Below, one piece after another: positions 34,839 to 42,981 of a DNA stretch of 64,000 bases; within the stretch, counting starts at the first letter, position 1; each line of letters begins with the position of its first letter. Position numbers and translations under genes: made by a program. Origin of the DNA: Streptomyces zhihengii (GTDB lineage Bacteria; Actinomycetota; Actinomycetes; Streptomycetales; Streptomycetaceae); NCBI RefSeq assembly GCF_016919245.1, contig NZ_JAFEJA010000001.1, positions 3,896,001-3,960,000 on the forward strand, written 5' to 3'. The notes under the pieces were generated by a model that saw only the letters and a list, made by a program, of their open reading frames with translations, did no database searches and was not told the origin of the DNA.

Positions 34839-37265
34839 TCACCGCGCGCCGCCCCGCTCCCCCACGTCCCATACCCATACCCCGGCCACGCGTTCTCCCG
34901 GCGTGCCGAGCAGTTTCGTGACCGTCTCGTGCAGCGGGCCGTCGTTGTACTGCGGGGCGAGCACCACCGCGCCGGCCCGCCAGGCGGCGAGGTCGGCGCG
35001 TGCCTGGGCCTGCCAGCCGGGGCCGAGTTCGGGGACGTGGCCGGTGTTGCGGACCTCGCCGAGGAGGTTGGAGGTGTGGCGCGGGGTGGCCCCGTAGATG
35101 CCGATGCGGTCGGGCCCCCACGGGCCGTTGAAGTAGCCCCCGGCGACCCGGAAGCCGAGCCCGGTGGAGGACTGCCAGTACAGCGCCTCCGCGCTGCCCG
35201 GGTCGGGCAGCGGCACGGTGACGAGCGACTCGCCCTCGGCGAGGTAGTCGCGGTAGACACCCTGGGCGATGAAGTCGGGGACGGGGCCCCGCTCCCGCAC
35301 CGGGTACGGCGTCGGCAGCACCGGCACCAGCGCGGCGGCCAGCACGACCAGGCCGGCCGCCCTCGTCCGGCGCCGCGGCACGGCGGCGAGCCGGTCGGCG
35401 GCGAGGGCGAGCAGCATGCCGATGACCGGGGCGCAGATCATCGCCACCCGGGACTCGATGACGGACTCGAACAGCGGCTGGTGGGCCAGCGCCCGCCACG
35501 GCCCGGTGAGCACGACGTCGGTGTGGGGGATGCGGAATTTCGGCCCGAGCGAGAGCAGGGCGGCGGCGATCCCGGTGGCGGCCAGCGCCCTGACCAGGGC
35601 GGACCGCCACAGGGCGATCACGACCGCGCAGGCCAGGGCGAGCACCGTCCAGCCGAAGAAGGCGTTCTGCTCGGTCCGGTTCATGGCCAGCGGGTCGGCA
35701 CCGGCGTCGGTGCCGAGCAGCGCGCGGCCGGAGAACTGGAGGAACGCCAGCGGGCTGTTGCCCGCGTTGTCGCCGTGCAGCACGCTCGTGTAGCTCTGCG
35801 GCCCGAAGAACTGCCAGCCCAGCGGGAACACCACCAGCGGCAGGCAGACCATCAGCGCGGTGCCGATGCCGCGCAGCAGCGGCCGCCAGGCGGCCCGGGC
35901 CACGTCGCGGCGGACGAGCGCGTAGGCGAGGGAGAACAGCAGCATGCCCATGGCGGCGAGCAGCAGCGGCTCCTCGCCGAGGAAGATCTGGTACGTCGCG
36001 AAGAGGCCGAGCACCACCCCGTCGCGGGTCGTCCGGCGGCCCTCGCAGAGCCGCAGCGCCCGGTCGACGATCAGGGGGATCATGAACAGCACGAGGAAGT
36101 TGGGGTGCGCGTTGCCGTGCGAGATCATCGGCGGCGCGAAGGCGGCGAAGGCGGCGCCCAGCGCGGCCGCGGCCCTGTTGCGGACCAGCCGGCGGGCGAT
36201 CAGCCAGTACCAGGCGGTGGCCGTCGCCGCGAGGCCGAGCGTGAGGACCAGGGCCCAGGTGACGGTGGGTCCCAGCAGCAGGGTCACCGGCGCGAACGGG
36301 ACGGACAGGCCCAGCATGGCCGTGTTGGCCATCAGGTTCACGCCGTCCGGATTGTTCTGGAGGGTGGTGAACAGCGGATTGCGCAGATGCACGACGTTGT
36401 CGGCGGTGACGGCGAAGAACCACTCCCACTGGTTCTGGTCCTGTCCGGCGTCGCGCAGGTATCCGTGGCCGAGATCGGCCCACAGGTCCTTGTAGAGCAG
36501 CACCGAGGCCAGCAGGAAGAGTCCGGCGACGGCCAGGTCGGCCCGGCGCACGGCCCGGGCCCGCAGCCGCAGCAGTTCCAGCAGCACCCGCCCGTAGTCG
36601 CCGGGGCGGACCTTGGAGCCGGGCATGTGCGACCAGCGCACCGGGACCTCGGCGACCTCCCACCCGGCCCGGCGGAAGTGGCGCAGGATCTCGACGTCGA
36701 TGGCCCAGCCGTCGAGCCGGGAGTCGGCGAAGGCGGCACGCGCCCGGTCGCCGTCGAAGAGCTTGAACCCGCACTGGGTGTCGCGGATGCCGGAGACCGC
36801 CACCAGGCGTATCAGCCGGTTGCCCGAGCGGCCGAGCCATTCGCGCAGCCGCCGCTGGTGGACCTCTATCCGGGCGTCGGGGTGGGCCCGGGAGCCGATC
36901 GCGGCGTCCGCGCCGGTCGCCGTCAGCTCGGCGTCCAGCCGGTCGAGTTCCTCGACCGGGGTCGCCAGGTCGGCGTCGGTGAACAGCACCCGCCGCCCGT
37001 ACGAGGCGAGGACACCGGTGCGCAGGGCGTGGCCCTTGCCGCGGTTGGTCCCGTCCGACAGCACATGGATACGGGGCTCCTCGGCGGCCGCCTCCCGGGC
37101 GATCTTCGCGGTGCCGTCGGTGGAGCCGTCGTCGACGACGATCAGCTCCCAGGTGCCCCAGCGCTCCGGATCGGCCCGCAGATGGGCGCAGATCGCGTCG
37201 AGCGTCGGGCGCAGCCGTATCTCCTCGTTGTACGCCGGGACGACGACAGTCAGATCCACACTCAC
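34839..37265 (-). CDS. GT2 glycosyltransferase fused to a multi-span GT-C-like membrane domain
   Basis: An 808-aa protein. Residues 1-235 are a GT-A family 2 domain resembling dolichyl-phosphate beta-glucosyltransferase (VVVPAYNEEIRLRPTLD; DXD-type LFTDADLATP about 93-102; QCGFKLF). Residues 250-660 contain about ten membrane segments resembling a GT-C or YfhO-like transferase, followed by an extracytoplasmic tail. A plausible cycle is making a lipid-linked sugar inside and transferring it outside by the same polypeptide. The acceptor is unknown. Its GTG start overlaps the GntR gene's stop (GTGA), indicating one operon. Confidence 0.82.
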   Translation of the reverse strand: MSVDLTVVVPAYNEEIRLRPTLDAICAHLRADPERWGTWELIVVDDGSTDGTAKIAREAAAEEPRIHVLSDGTNRGKGHALRTGVLASYGRRVLFTDADLATPVEELDRLDAELTATGADAAIGSRAHPDARIEVHQRRLREWLGRSGNRLIRLVAVSGIRDTQCGFKLFDGDRARAAFADSRLDGWAIDVEILRHFRRAGWEVAEVPVRWSHMPGSKVRPGDYGRVLLELLRLRARAVRRADLAVAGLFLLASVLLYKDLWADLGHGYLRDAGQDQNQWEWFFAVTADNVVHLRNPLFTTLQNNPDGVNLMANTAMLGLSVPFAPVTLLLGPTVTWALVLTLGLAATATAWYWLIARRLVRNRAAAALGAAFAAFAPPMISHGNAHPNFLVLFMIPLIVDRALRLCEGRRTTRDGVVLGLFATYQIFLGEEPLLLAAMGMLLFSLAYALVRRDVARAAWRPLLRGIGTALMVCLPLVVFPLGWQFFGPQSYTSVLHGDNAGNSPLAFLQFSGRALLGTDAGADPLAMNRTEQNAFFGWTVLALACAVVIALWRSALVRALAATGIAAALLSLGPKFRIPHTDVVLTGPWRALAHQPLFESVIESRVAMICAPVIGMLLALAADRLAAVPRRRTRAAGLVVLAAALVPVLPTPYPVRERGPVPDFIAQGVYRDYLAEGESLVTVPLPDPGSAEALYWQSSTGLGFRVAGGYFNGPWGPDRIGIYGATPRHTSNLLGEVRNTGHVPELGPGWQAQARADLAAWRAGAVVLAPQYNDGPLHETVTKLLGTPGERVAGVWVWDVGERGGAR

Positions 37266-38005
37266 CGCTCCTGATGCTCCTGGCCGGGCCGCCCCCGCCG
37301 CTCCCGCCGCTCCAGGCGGTCGGCCCAGGCCAGTTCATGGGTGTTGCAGGCGACGATCTCGTCGCGCACGCCCTGGGCGTCGCCGCGGGTGACGGCGTCC
37401 ACGATCTTCTCGTGGCCGCTCCACAGCCAGGGGGACGGGTCGGGGTCGGACCGCAGACGGGGCACGGCGAACACCCATGCCTGCACGCGCAGCCGGTGCA
37501 GGAAGTCGGAGACGTAGCGGTTGGCGACGGCCGAGGACAGCTCCCGCCAGAAGCGGAGGTCGTAGCCGATCAGGATGTCCAGGTCACCGGCGCGCGCCGC
37601 GCGCGCGGCCTCCTCGGCCCGGCGGCGTACGGAGACCAGGGTCTGCACGTCGAACGGTCCCGGGCCGCCGTCCTCGCGGCGGCCGGACCGCTCGTAGTGG
37701 TGGAAGACGCCGTCCACGACGAGGGCACGCGCCTCGACCATCATCCGGTAGTCGGTGACGGTGAACTCGTGCACCTTGAACCCGCGGTGCTGGTCGGAGT
37801 CGAGCAGGCCCTGGGCGGAGAGGTCGACGAGCGCCTCGCGCACGGGGGTCGCGGAGACGCCGTACTGGTCGGCGATCTGGCGGACCGTGAACTCCTGCCC
37901 GGGGCTCAGCCGTCCCGCGAGCACCTCGTCGCGCAGCGCGTCCGCGATCTGCTGTCGCAGGGTGCTGCGGGTGACGGCGGTGCCGCCGCTGCCGTTGCCG
38001 GGCAT
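37262..38005 (-). CDS. GntR-family (FadR-like) transcriptional regulator
   Basis: A 247-aa regulator with an N-terminal winged HTH (LRQQIADALRDEVLAGRLSP, then TVRQIADQYGVSATPVREAL) and an all-helical FCD effector domain (about 90-230). FCD proteins bind small carboxylic acids and release DNA. ATG 38005 follows AAGGAGAACG. Its stop overlaps the glycosyltransferase start, so it probably controls that operon as well as itself. The effector is unknown. Confidence 0.87.
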   Translation of the reverse strand: MPGNGSGGTAVTRSTLRQQIADALRDEVLAGRLSPGQEFTVRQIADQYGVSATPVREALVDLSAQGLLDSDQHRGFKVHEFTVTDYRMMVEARALVVDGVFHHYERSGRREDGGPGPFDVQTLVSVRRRAEEAARAARAGDLDILIGYDLRFWRELSSAVANRYVSDFLHRLRVQAWVFAVPRLRSDPDPSPWLWSGHEKIVDAVTRGDAQGVRDEIVACNTHELAWADRLERRERRGRPGQEHQER

Positions 38006-38104
38006 CCTGGCGTTCTCCTTCTGCTTCGGTCCCGGACACGATAGGCCAGGGACCGGCGCTTTCGACCTGGAGCGTACGGTCCTGACGGGGAAGGAGATAC
38101 GTAC

Positions 38105-38554
38105 GTGACCGATGTGTTCGAGCCGTCGAGCGGCGACGGCCCGGCGGTGGACGCCCCCGGGCGGGCGGCGGAGGTCCGCACCGCCTTCGAGGGCCTGCTC
38201 CAGATCCGCCGCCTCTCCCATGCCGGGGCTCCGGACCCGGAGGCCCTCCCCGCGCCCTGGGAGACCCACCGGATGGCGCGGGCGGTGGCGCTCGCCCTGG
38301 AGGCGGCCGGGGTCCCGCCGTCGGCGGCGGCGCCGGACGGCACCCGCACGGCGACGGGCTACCGGGTGGGCGACGGGGAACGGCCCCGGACCGTGCGGGT
38401 CGAGTGGCTCGGTCCGCACGGCAGCGGCGCGGCCCACGAGGAGGACGGCCGCCTCAAGGAATGCGCCGCGGTGCTGACCCGGCTCGGCTGGGAGCCGCTG
38501 CTGTACCGGGGGCCCCGGGGCCGCCGGTTCCTGGAGGTGGAGCCGGGGGCCTGA
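38105..38554 (+). CDS. hypothetical protein
   Basis: A 149-aa soluble protein, Ala/Gly/Arg-rich, with no recognised domain. Distinct segments are AFEGLLQIRRLSHAGAPDPE and LKECAAVLTRLGWEPLLYRG. GTG 38105 has a good ribosome site (GAAGGAGATACGTAC) and codon use is typical, so it is probably expressed. It is divergent from the GntR regulator with 99 bp between the starts. Confidence 0.7.
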   Translation: MTDVFEPSSGDGPAVDAPGRAAEVRTAFEGLLQIRRLSHAGAPDPEALPAPWETHRMARAVALALEAAGVPPSAAAPDGTRTATGYRVGDGERPRTVRVEWLGPHGSGAAHEEDGRLKECAAVLTRLGWEPLLYRGPRGRRFLEVEPGA

Positions 38555-38624
38555 GGCGGAACCGGGGCGCGGGACGAACCCGGGGCCGGGGCCCGGGACG
38601 GGCCGCCCGGGCCGCATCCGGGAG

Positions 38625-39743
38625 TCAGGCCCCGGCCCGCCCGACGCTTCGGGACCCGGTCCGCACCGGGGCGGGCTCCGGCTGCGGGGCCGCCGCGCCG
38701 GCCACCGGGGCGGGCTCCGGGTGCGGGGCCGCCGCGCCGGCCATCGGGGCGGGCTCCGGGTGCGGCGCCGGGCGGAAGGTGTGGCGGTAGGCGGTCGGGG
38801 AGACGCCGAGCGCCGCCGTCAGATGCTGCCGCAGCGACGCCGCCGTCCCGAACCCCGCGCGGTTCGCCACCGCGTCGACGGGCAGATCGGTGGTCTCCAG
38901 CAGCCTGCGGGCATGGTGGACGCGCTGCTGGGTCAGCCACTGGCCCGGGGTCGCGCCCGCCTCCGCGCGGAAGCGGCGGGAGAAGGTGCGCACGCTCATC
39001 CGGGCGTGGGCGGCCAGTTCGGCGAGGGTCAGCGGCCGGTCCAGGCGCTCCATCGCCCACGCCCGGGTGGCCGACGTGGAGGCCGCCGCCGGCGGCGGCA
39101 CCGGACGCTCGATGAACTGCGCCTGGCCGCCCTCCCGCCAGGGGGCCACGACGCACAGCCGGGCCACCCGGTTGGCGGCCTCGCTGCCGTGGTCGCGGCG
39201 CACCAGGTGCAGGCACAGGTCGACGCCCGCGGCGACGCCCGCCGCGGTGAGGACGTCCCCGTCGTCGACGAAGAGCACCCCGGGGTCGACCGTCACCCGG
39301 GGGAAGGCGCGCTGGAAGGCGTCCGCGTCGTTCCAGTGGGTGGTCGCACGGCGGCCGTCGAGCAGGCCGGCGGCGGCCAGCACGTACGAGGCGGTGCAGA
39401 TGGAGACGGTGCGGGTGCCCGGGCGGAGCGAGGCGAGGGCGTCGGCGAGCGGCGCGGTCAGCCGGGTGCGCACGGCGCCGGGGCCGCAGGCGTACGGCGG
39501 GATCACCACGGTGCCGGCCGTCGCGAGGACGTCGGCGGCGTGCGGGACGGTGACCGAGAAGTCCGCGCTGGTGCGCACCGGACCGCCGTCGAGCGAGCAG
39601 GTGAGGACCTCGTAGAGCGGACTGCCGTCCGGGCCCACGGCGGTCCCGAAGATGCGCACGGGGATGGTCATCTCGAAGGGGTAGACGCCGTCGAGCGCGA
39701 GGACGACGACGCGGTGCGGTGCGGATGCCCGGGCTGCTGCCAT
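38625..39743 (-). CDS. GlxA-type AraC regulator with DJ-1/PfpI-like domain
   Basis: A 372-aa regulator. Residues 10-185 form a DJ-1/PfpI-like domain (VVVLALDGVYPFEMTIPVRI; TASYVLAAAGLLDGRRATTH, with a Cys just before in SICTAS), and 215-315 an AraC HTH pair (LTLAELAAHARMSVRTFSRR; FGTAASLRQHLTAALGVSPT). The tail beyond about 325 consists of 13-residue Ala/Pro/Glu repeats encoded by a 39-bp DNA repeat. ATG 39743 follows GGAAGGATCC. It diverges from an oxidoreductase gene, its likely target. Confidence 0.87.
   Translation of the reverse strand: MAAARASAPHRVVVLALDGVYPFEMTIPVRIFGTAVGPDGSPLYEVLTCSLDGGPVRTSADFSVTVPHAADVLATAGTVVIPPYACGPGAVRTRLTAPLADALASLRPGTRTVSICTASYVLAAAGLLDGRRATTHWNDADAFQRAFPRVTVDPGVLFVDDGDVLTAAGVAAGVDLCLHLVRRDHGSEAANRVARLCVVAPWREGGQAQFIERPVPPPAAASTSATRAWAMERLDRPLTLAELAAHARMSVRTFSRRFRAEAGATPGQWLTQQRVHHARRLLETTDLPVDAVANRAGFGTAASLRQHLTAALGVSPTAYRHTFRPAPHPEPAPMAGAAAPHPEPAPVAGAAAPQPEPAPVRTGSRSVGRAGA
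38664..38780. repeat. 39-bp in-frame tandem repeat in the GlxA-like gene
   Basis: Three copies with period 39 bp start near 38664, 38703 and 38742 and encode the 13-residue unit APHPEPAPVAGAA and variants at the protein's C-terminus. Differences are few, so copy number may vary between strains. Confidence 0.8.
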
Positions 39744-39849
39744 GGCCGGATCCTTCCACACCATGGCCATCCGGCCACTCGATCCGGGCTCCCCCGCGGC
39801 GGAGGGTGGTGTGCACCGACCCGTGCAGCCTTCGTGAGGGAGCAGAACC

Positions 39850-40782
39850 ATGCGTGCCATCGGCCAGGACGTCCTCGGCGGTCCCGAGGTCCTGAGGATC
39901 GTCGAGACCGAACGGCCCGCACCGGGCCCGTCGGAGGTGCTGGTCCGCGTGCACGCGGCCGGCGTCAATCCGACCGACCTGTGGCACCGCGAGACCGGCG
40001 GTCTGCTCGGCGAGCGCCCGGTGCCGCTCGGCTGGGACGTCTCCGGCACCGTCGAGGCCGTCGGGCTCGGGGTGACGATGTACCGGCCGGGCGACGCGGT
40101 GTACGGCATGCCCCGGCTGCCGCGGCCCGCGGGCGCCTACGCGGAGTTCCTCACGGCGCCCGCCCGCCACCTCGCGCTCCGGCCCGCCGGGCTCTCGCAC
40201 ACGGAGGCCGCCGCGCTGCCCGTGGCGGCGCTGACCGCGTGGCAGTCGCTGGTGGACACGGCCGGGGTCGGACCGGGGCAGCGGGTGCTGGTCCACGCGG
40301 CGGCGGGCGGTGTCGGGCATCTGGCGGTGCAGATCGCGAAGGCGCGCGGCGCCCATGTGACCGGCACGGCGAGCGGCCCGAAGCACGCCTTCGTGAAGGC
40401 CCTCGGGGCCGACGAGGTCGTCGACTACCGGGAGACCGACTTCACCGAGGCGGTGAAGGACGTGGACGTCGTCCTGGACGCGGTGGGCGGGGAGTACGGG
40501 CCGCGCTCGCTGGAGGTCCTGCGCCCGGGCGGGATGCTCGTGTCGATCGCGTCCCCGGCGGAGGCTTATCTGGCGGACGCCGCCCGGCAGCGGGGGCTGC
40601 GGGCCGGGTTCACCATCGTCGAGCCCGACAACGGGGGCCTGCGGGAGATCGCCGCACTGGTGGAGTCGGGGCGGCTGCGGGTGCACGTCGACGCGGTGCT
40701 GCCGCTGGCGGAGGCGGGCCGGGCGCACGAACTCCTGGCCGGCGGGACGGTGCGCGGGAAGGTCGTCCTGGCGGTGGCGTGA
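39850..40782 (+). CDS. MDR-family NAD(P)-dependent oxidoreductase (quinone oxidoreductase-like)
   Basis: A 310-aa zinc-independent medium-chain reductase. The GroES-like domain is at about 25-115 (GVNPTDLWHRETGG; PLGWDVSGTVEAVG), and the Rossmann domain has VLVHAAAGGVGHLAVQIAKA (about 140-160). No structural zinc cysteines are present. Such enzymes reduce quinones or enones. ATG 39850 follows GAGGGAGCAGAACC. The divergent regulator 106 bp away suggests induction by a reactive compound. Confidence 0.88.
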   Translation: MRAIGQDVLGGPEVLRIVETERPAPGPSEVLVRVHAAGVNPTDLWHRETGGLLGERPVPLGWDVSGTVEAVGLGVTMYRPGDAVYGMPRLPRPAGAYAEFLTAPARHLALRPAGLSHTEAAALPVAALTAWQSLVDTAGVGPGQRVLVHAAAGGVGHLAVQIAKARGAHVTGTASGPKHAFVKALGADEVVDYRETDFTEAVKDVDVVLDAVGGEYGPRSLEVLRPGGMLVSIASPAEAYLADAARQRGLRAGFTIVEPDNGGLREIAALVESGRLRVHVDAVLPLAEAGRAHELLAGGTVRGKVVLAVA

Positions 40783-40929
40783 AGTGCCTCTGCCCCGGGG
40801 GCGTGGAGCGTCGTGGCCCGGGGGCGTGGAGCCGTGCCGGCGGCGCACGCACGGCGGTCCGGCCCTGGGGCGTGGGGCCGTGGAGCGCCGTGCCGGCGGC
40901 CGGGCCCGGGGGCGGGCCGTGACACGGGT

Positions 40930-40968
40930 CCGCCCCCGTCCGTGCCCCGGAGGGACGGACGGGGGCGG
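40930..40968. terminator. 14-bp bidirectional hairpin
   Basis: A perfect 14-bp stem (CCGCCCCCGTCCGT, 40930-40943, pairs with 40955-40968) with an 11-base loop between the converging oxidoreductase and FG-GAP genes. The rest of this 227-bp gap is GC-rich with short repeats (GGGCGTGGAGC). Confidence 0.8.
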
Positions 40969-41009
40969 TGTGGCCCGGGGGCGCCGCGGGGGCGCTCCCG
41001 GGACCGGGA

Positions 41010-42755
41010 TCAGCGGATGCTGGCGTAGGTGTTCCAGCCGGTGCCGAGGGAGACCCTGGGCTTGAAGTTGCCCTTGCCGTCGGAGTCGTAGCGGTAGAGC
41101 GTGCCGTTGCCGCTGCGGGCCACCAGGTCCGCGCGGCCGTCGCCGTTCATGTCGCCCGGCGCGGCGAGCGTGAAGGAGCCCCAGCCGGAGCCGATGAGCT
41201 TCTTCGCCTTGAACGGAGACGCGGCGACACCCGTGCCCTCGTAGAGGTACAGCTTGCCGTCCGTGGCCCGGGCGATCAGGTCCGCGCGGCCGTCGCCGGA
41301 GATGTCCCCGGCGCCGATCAGCGCGTTGAACTGGCCCCAGCCCGTGCCGATCTTCTGCTTGGCCGCGAAGCCCGTGCCGTTGCCGTTGCCGCGGTACAGG
41401 TACAGCGTGCCCGAGCCGTCGCGGGCGACCATGTCGCCCTTGCCGTCGCCCGACAGGTCACCGGGGCCGACGAGGGTGTTGTACACACCCCAGCCGCCGC
41501 CGATGTCGTAGGCGCCCGCGGACAGGTTGTAGAGGCGGCCGTTGTAGACCTCCAGCAGCTCGGAGACGCCGTCGGAGTCCAGCGAGGAGAAGTGCTGGAG
41601 CTTGGCGCCCTTCCAGGCGCCGCCGTCGCCGATCCGCTGGCGCGGGGCGAACTTCCCGTTGTTGAGGTCGTAGTAGTAGTAGAGGCTGCCGGCGGTGTCG
41701 AGCCCGATGAGCTCGTCCTTGCCGAAGGAGGGCACGCTGCTGCCGTTGGCGAAGCGGTCGACCGTGTTCCAGCCGCTGCCGAGCTTCACCCGGGGGTAGA
41801 AGGCGCCGGTGCCGGTGGACGCGTAGCTGTAGAGGTCGCCCGCGTAGGTGCGGGCCATCAGATCGGCGTTGCCGTCCTCGTCGAGGTCGTCGATGCTGAA
41901 CAGCGTGTTGAACATGTTCCAGCCGGAGCCGACCAGGACCTTGCCCTTGAAGGGGCGGGTCTTCTCGCCGGTGCCGCTGTAGAAGAAGAGCTCGCCCGCG
42001 GTGTTGCGGGTGAAGAGGTCGGCGATGCCGTCGTTGTTGACGTCGTTCATGCCGACGAGCTGGTCGAACTGGTTCCAGCCGCCGCCGACCAGGGTGCGGC
42101 CGCCGAGCGGGTGCGCGCCGTTGGTGGAACCGGTGTAGATGTACAGCTCGCCGGAGTGGGTGCGGGCGAGGACGTCGCCGATGCCGTCACCGGTGAGGTC
42201 GCCGGGCGAGAAGACCTTGTTGTAGATCTGCCAGCCGCCGCCCGACCAGTAGCGGGACGGGTAGTACAGGTCGTTCGTGTAGGCCGACAGCGTGCCGGTG
42301 GACGACAGCGTGAAGTGCACCGGGCCGTCGGCACGGAGACCGGCGGCCAGGAAGACGTCCTTGATCTGGCTGCCGTCGTCCTGGTACGTGGGCTCCCACA
42401 CGGAGTCACCGGTGTCGACGAAGACCGTGCCGCCGAGGCCCTGGAGCACGATGTCGGACCAGCCGTCGCCGTCCACGTCACTGCGCGGGGCGGCCAGCGG
42501 GGCGTCCGCGTCCTGGGCGGTGAAGGCGCCCTTGTTCACGTCCGGGCGGGGCAGGTCGAGCCTGGGCAGCTCGGCGCCGGCCGCGGGAAGTTCGATGCCG
42601 CGGTGGGGCGCCGGGTTCTCGTCGGCCTGGGCGGCCGGGGCCGACAGCAGCATGCCGGCGGCCAGGGCCAGCGCGGTGCAGGCGGCGACGCGCACACGGG
42701 CGCGGGTGTTTCTGCGCGGACCGGCCGCGACGCGGCCGGATTCCATGGAAGTCAA
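41010..42755 (-). CDS. secreted FG-GAP repeat protein, tandem paralogue A
   Basis: A 581-aa exported protein. The signal peptide (about 1-46, ARVRVAACTALALAAGMLLS) precedes some nine VCBS/FG-GAP units with D-x-[DN]-x-[DN]-G loops (VDGDGWSD, GDLTGDGIGDVLAR, VNNDGIADLF, GDISGDGRADLIAR, GDMNGDGRADLVAR). It is a predicted calcium-stabilised beta-propeller. TTG 42755 is chosen because GAGGGG lies five bases ahead; ATG 42746 is also possible. The paralogue B gene lies 226 bp upstream. The last 160 residues and the signal peptide are nearly identical in A and B, but the middle is not. Confidence 0.87.
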   Translation of the reverse strand: MTSMESGRVAAGPRRNTRARVRVAACTALALAAGMLLSAPAAQADENPAPHRGIELPAAGAELPRLDLPRPDVNKGAFTAQDADAPLAAPRSDVDGDGWSDIVLQGLGGTVFVDTGDSVWEPTYQDDGSQIKDVFLAAGLRADGPVHFTLSSTGTLSAYTNDLYYPSRYWSGGGWQIYNKVFSPGDLTGDGIGDVLARTHSGELYIYTGSTNGAHPLGGRTLVGGGWNQFDQLVGMNDVNNDGIADLFTRNTAGELFFYSGTGEKTRPFKGKVLVGSGWNMFNTLFSIDDLDEDGNADLMARTYAGDLYSYASTGTGAFYPRVKLGSGWNTVDRFANGSSVPSFGKDELIGLDTAGSLYYYYDLNNGKFAPRQRIGDGGAWKGAKLQHFSSLDSDGVSELLEVYNGRLYNLSAGAYDIGGGWGVYNTLVGPGDLSGDGKGDMVARDGSGTLYLYRGNGNGTGFAAKQKIGTGWGQFNALIGAGDISGDGRADLIARATDGKLYLYEGTGVAASPFKAKKLIGSGWGSFTLAAPGDMNGDGRADLVARSGNGTLYRYDSDGKGNFKPRVSLGTGWNTYASIR

Positions 42756-42856
42756 GGTCCCCCCTCGAAGGGTGTCACCTGCACCGCCGTCCCGGTCCGG
42801 CGCTGCGCACACGGGCGCGCGCCCGGAACAGAGGGGAAGACGGTGCAAGGAAGCTA

Positions 42857-42898
42857 GCACCGTTACAGACGCGCGAGGGGGGACAAGGGATGTACGGG
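42857..42898 (-). promoter_or_regulatory. conserved upstream element of FG-GAP paralogue A
   Basis: A 21-base block (42857-42877, read leftward CTCGCGCGTCTGTAACGGTG then C) and a 12-base block (42887-42898, CCCGTACATCCC) 9 bases apart recur identically, with the same spacing, upstream of paralogue B. They lie about 100 bp before the start codon. Conservation amid otherwise different flanks suggests a promoter or operator. Confidence 0.45.
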
Positions 42899-42944
42899 AT
42901 CGGCGATCAATTTCCGCCGGTTCGCGCGCCGGCGGCGGCCGTGG

Positions 42945-42973
42945 CCCGGGAGCGCCGTGACGGCGCTCCCGGG
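42945..42973 (-). terminator. hairpin terminator after FG-GAP paralogue B
   Basis: A perfect 13-bp stem around a TGA loop (CCCGGGAGCGCCG, 42945-42957, pairs with 42961-42973), 9 bp past the leftward stop codon. Confidence 0.75.
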
Positions 42974-42981
42974 CGGGTGGA

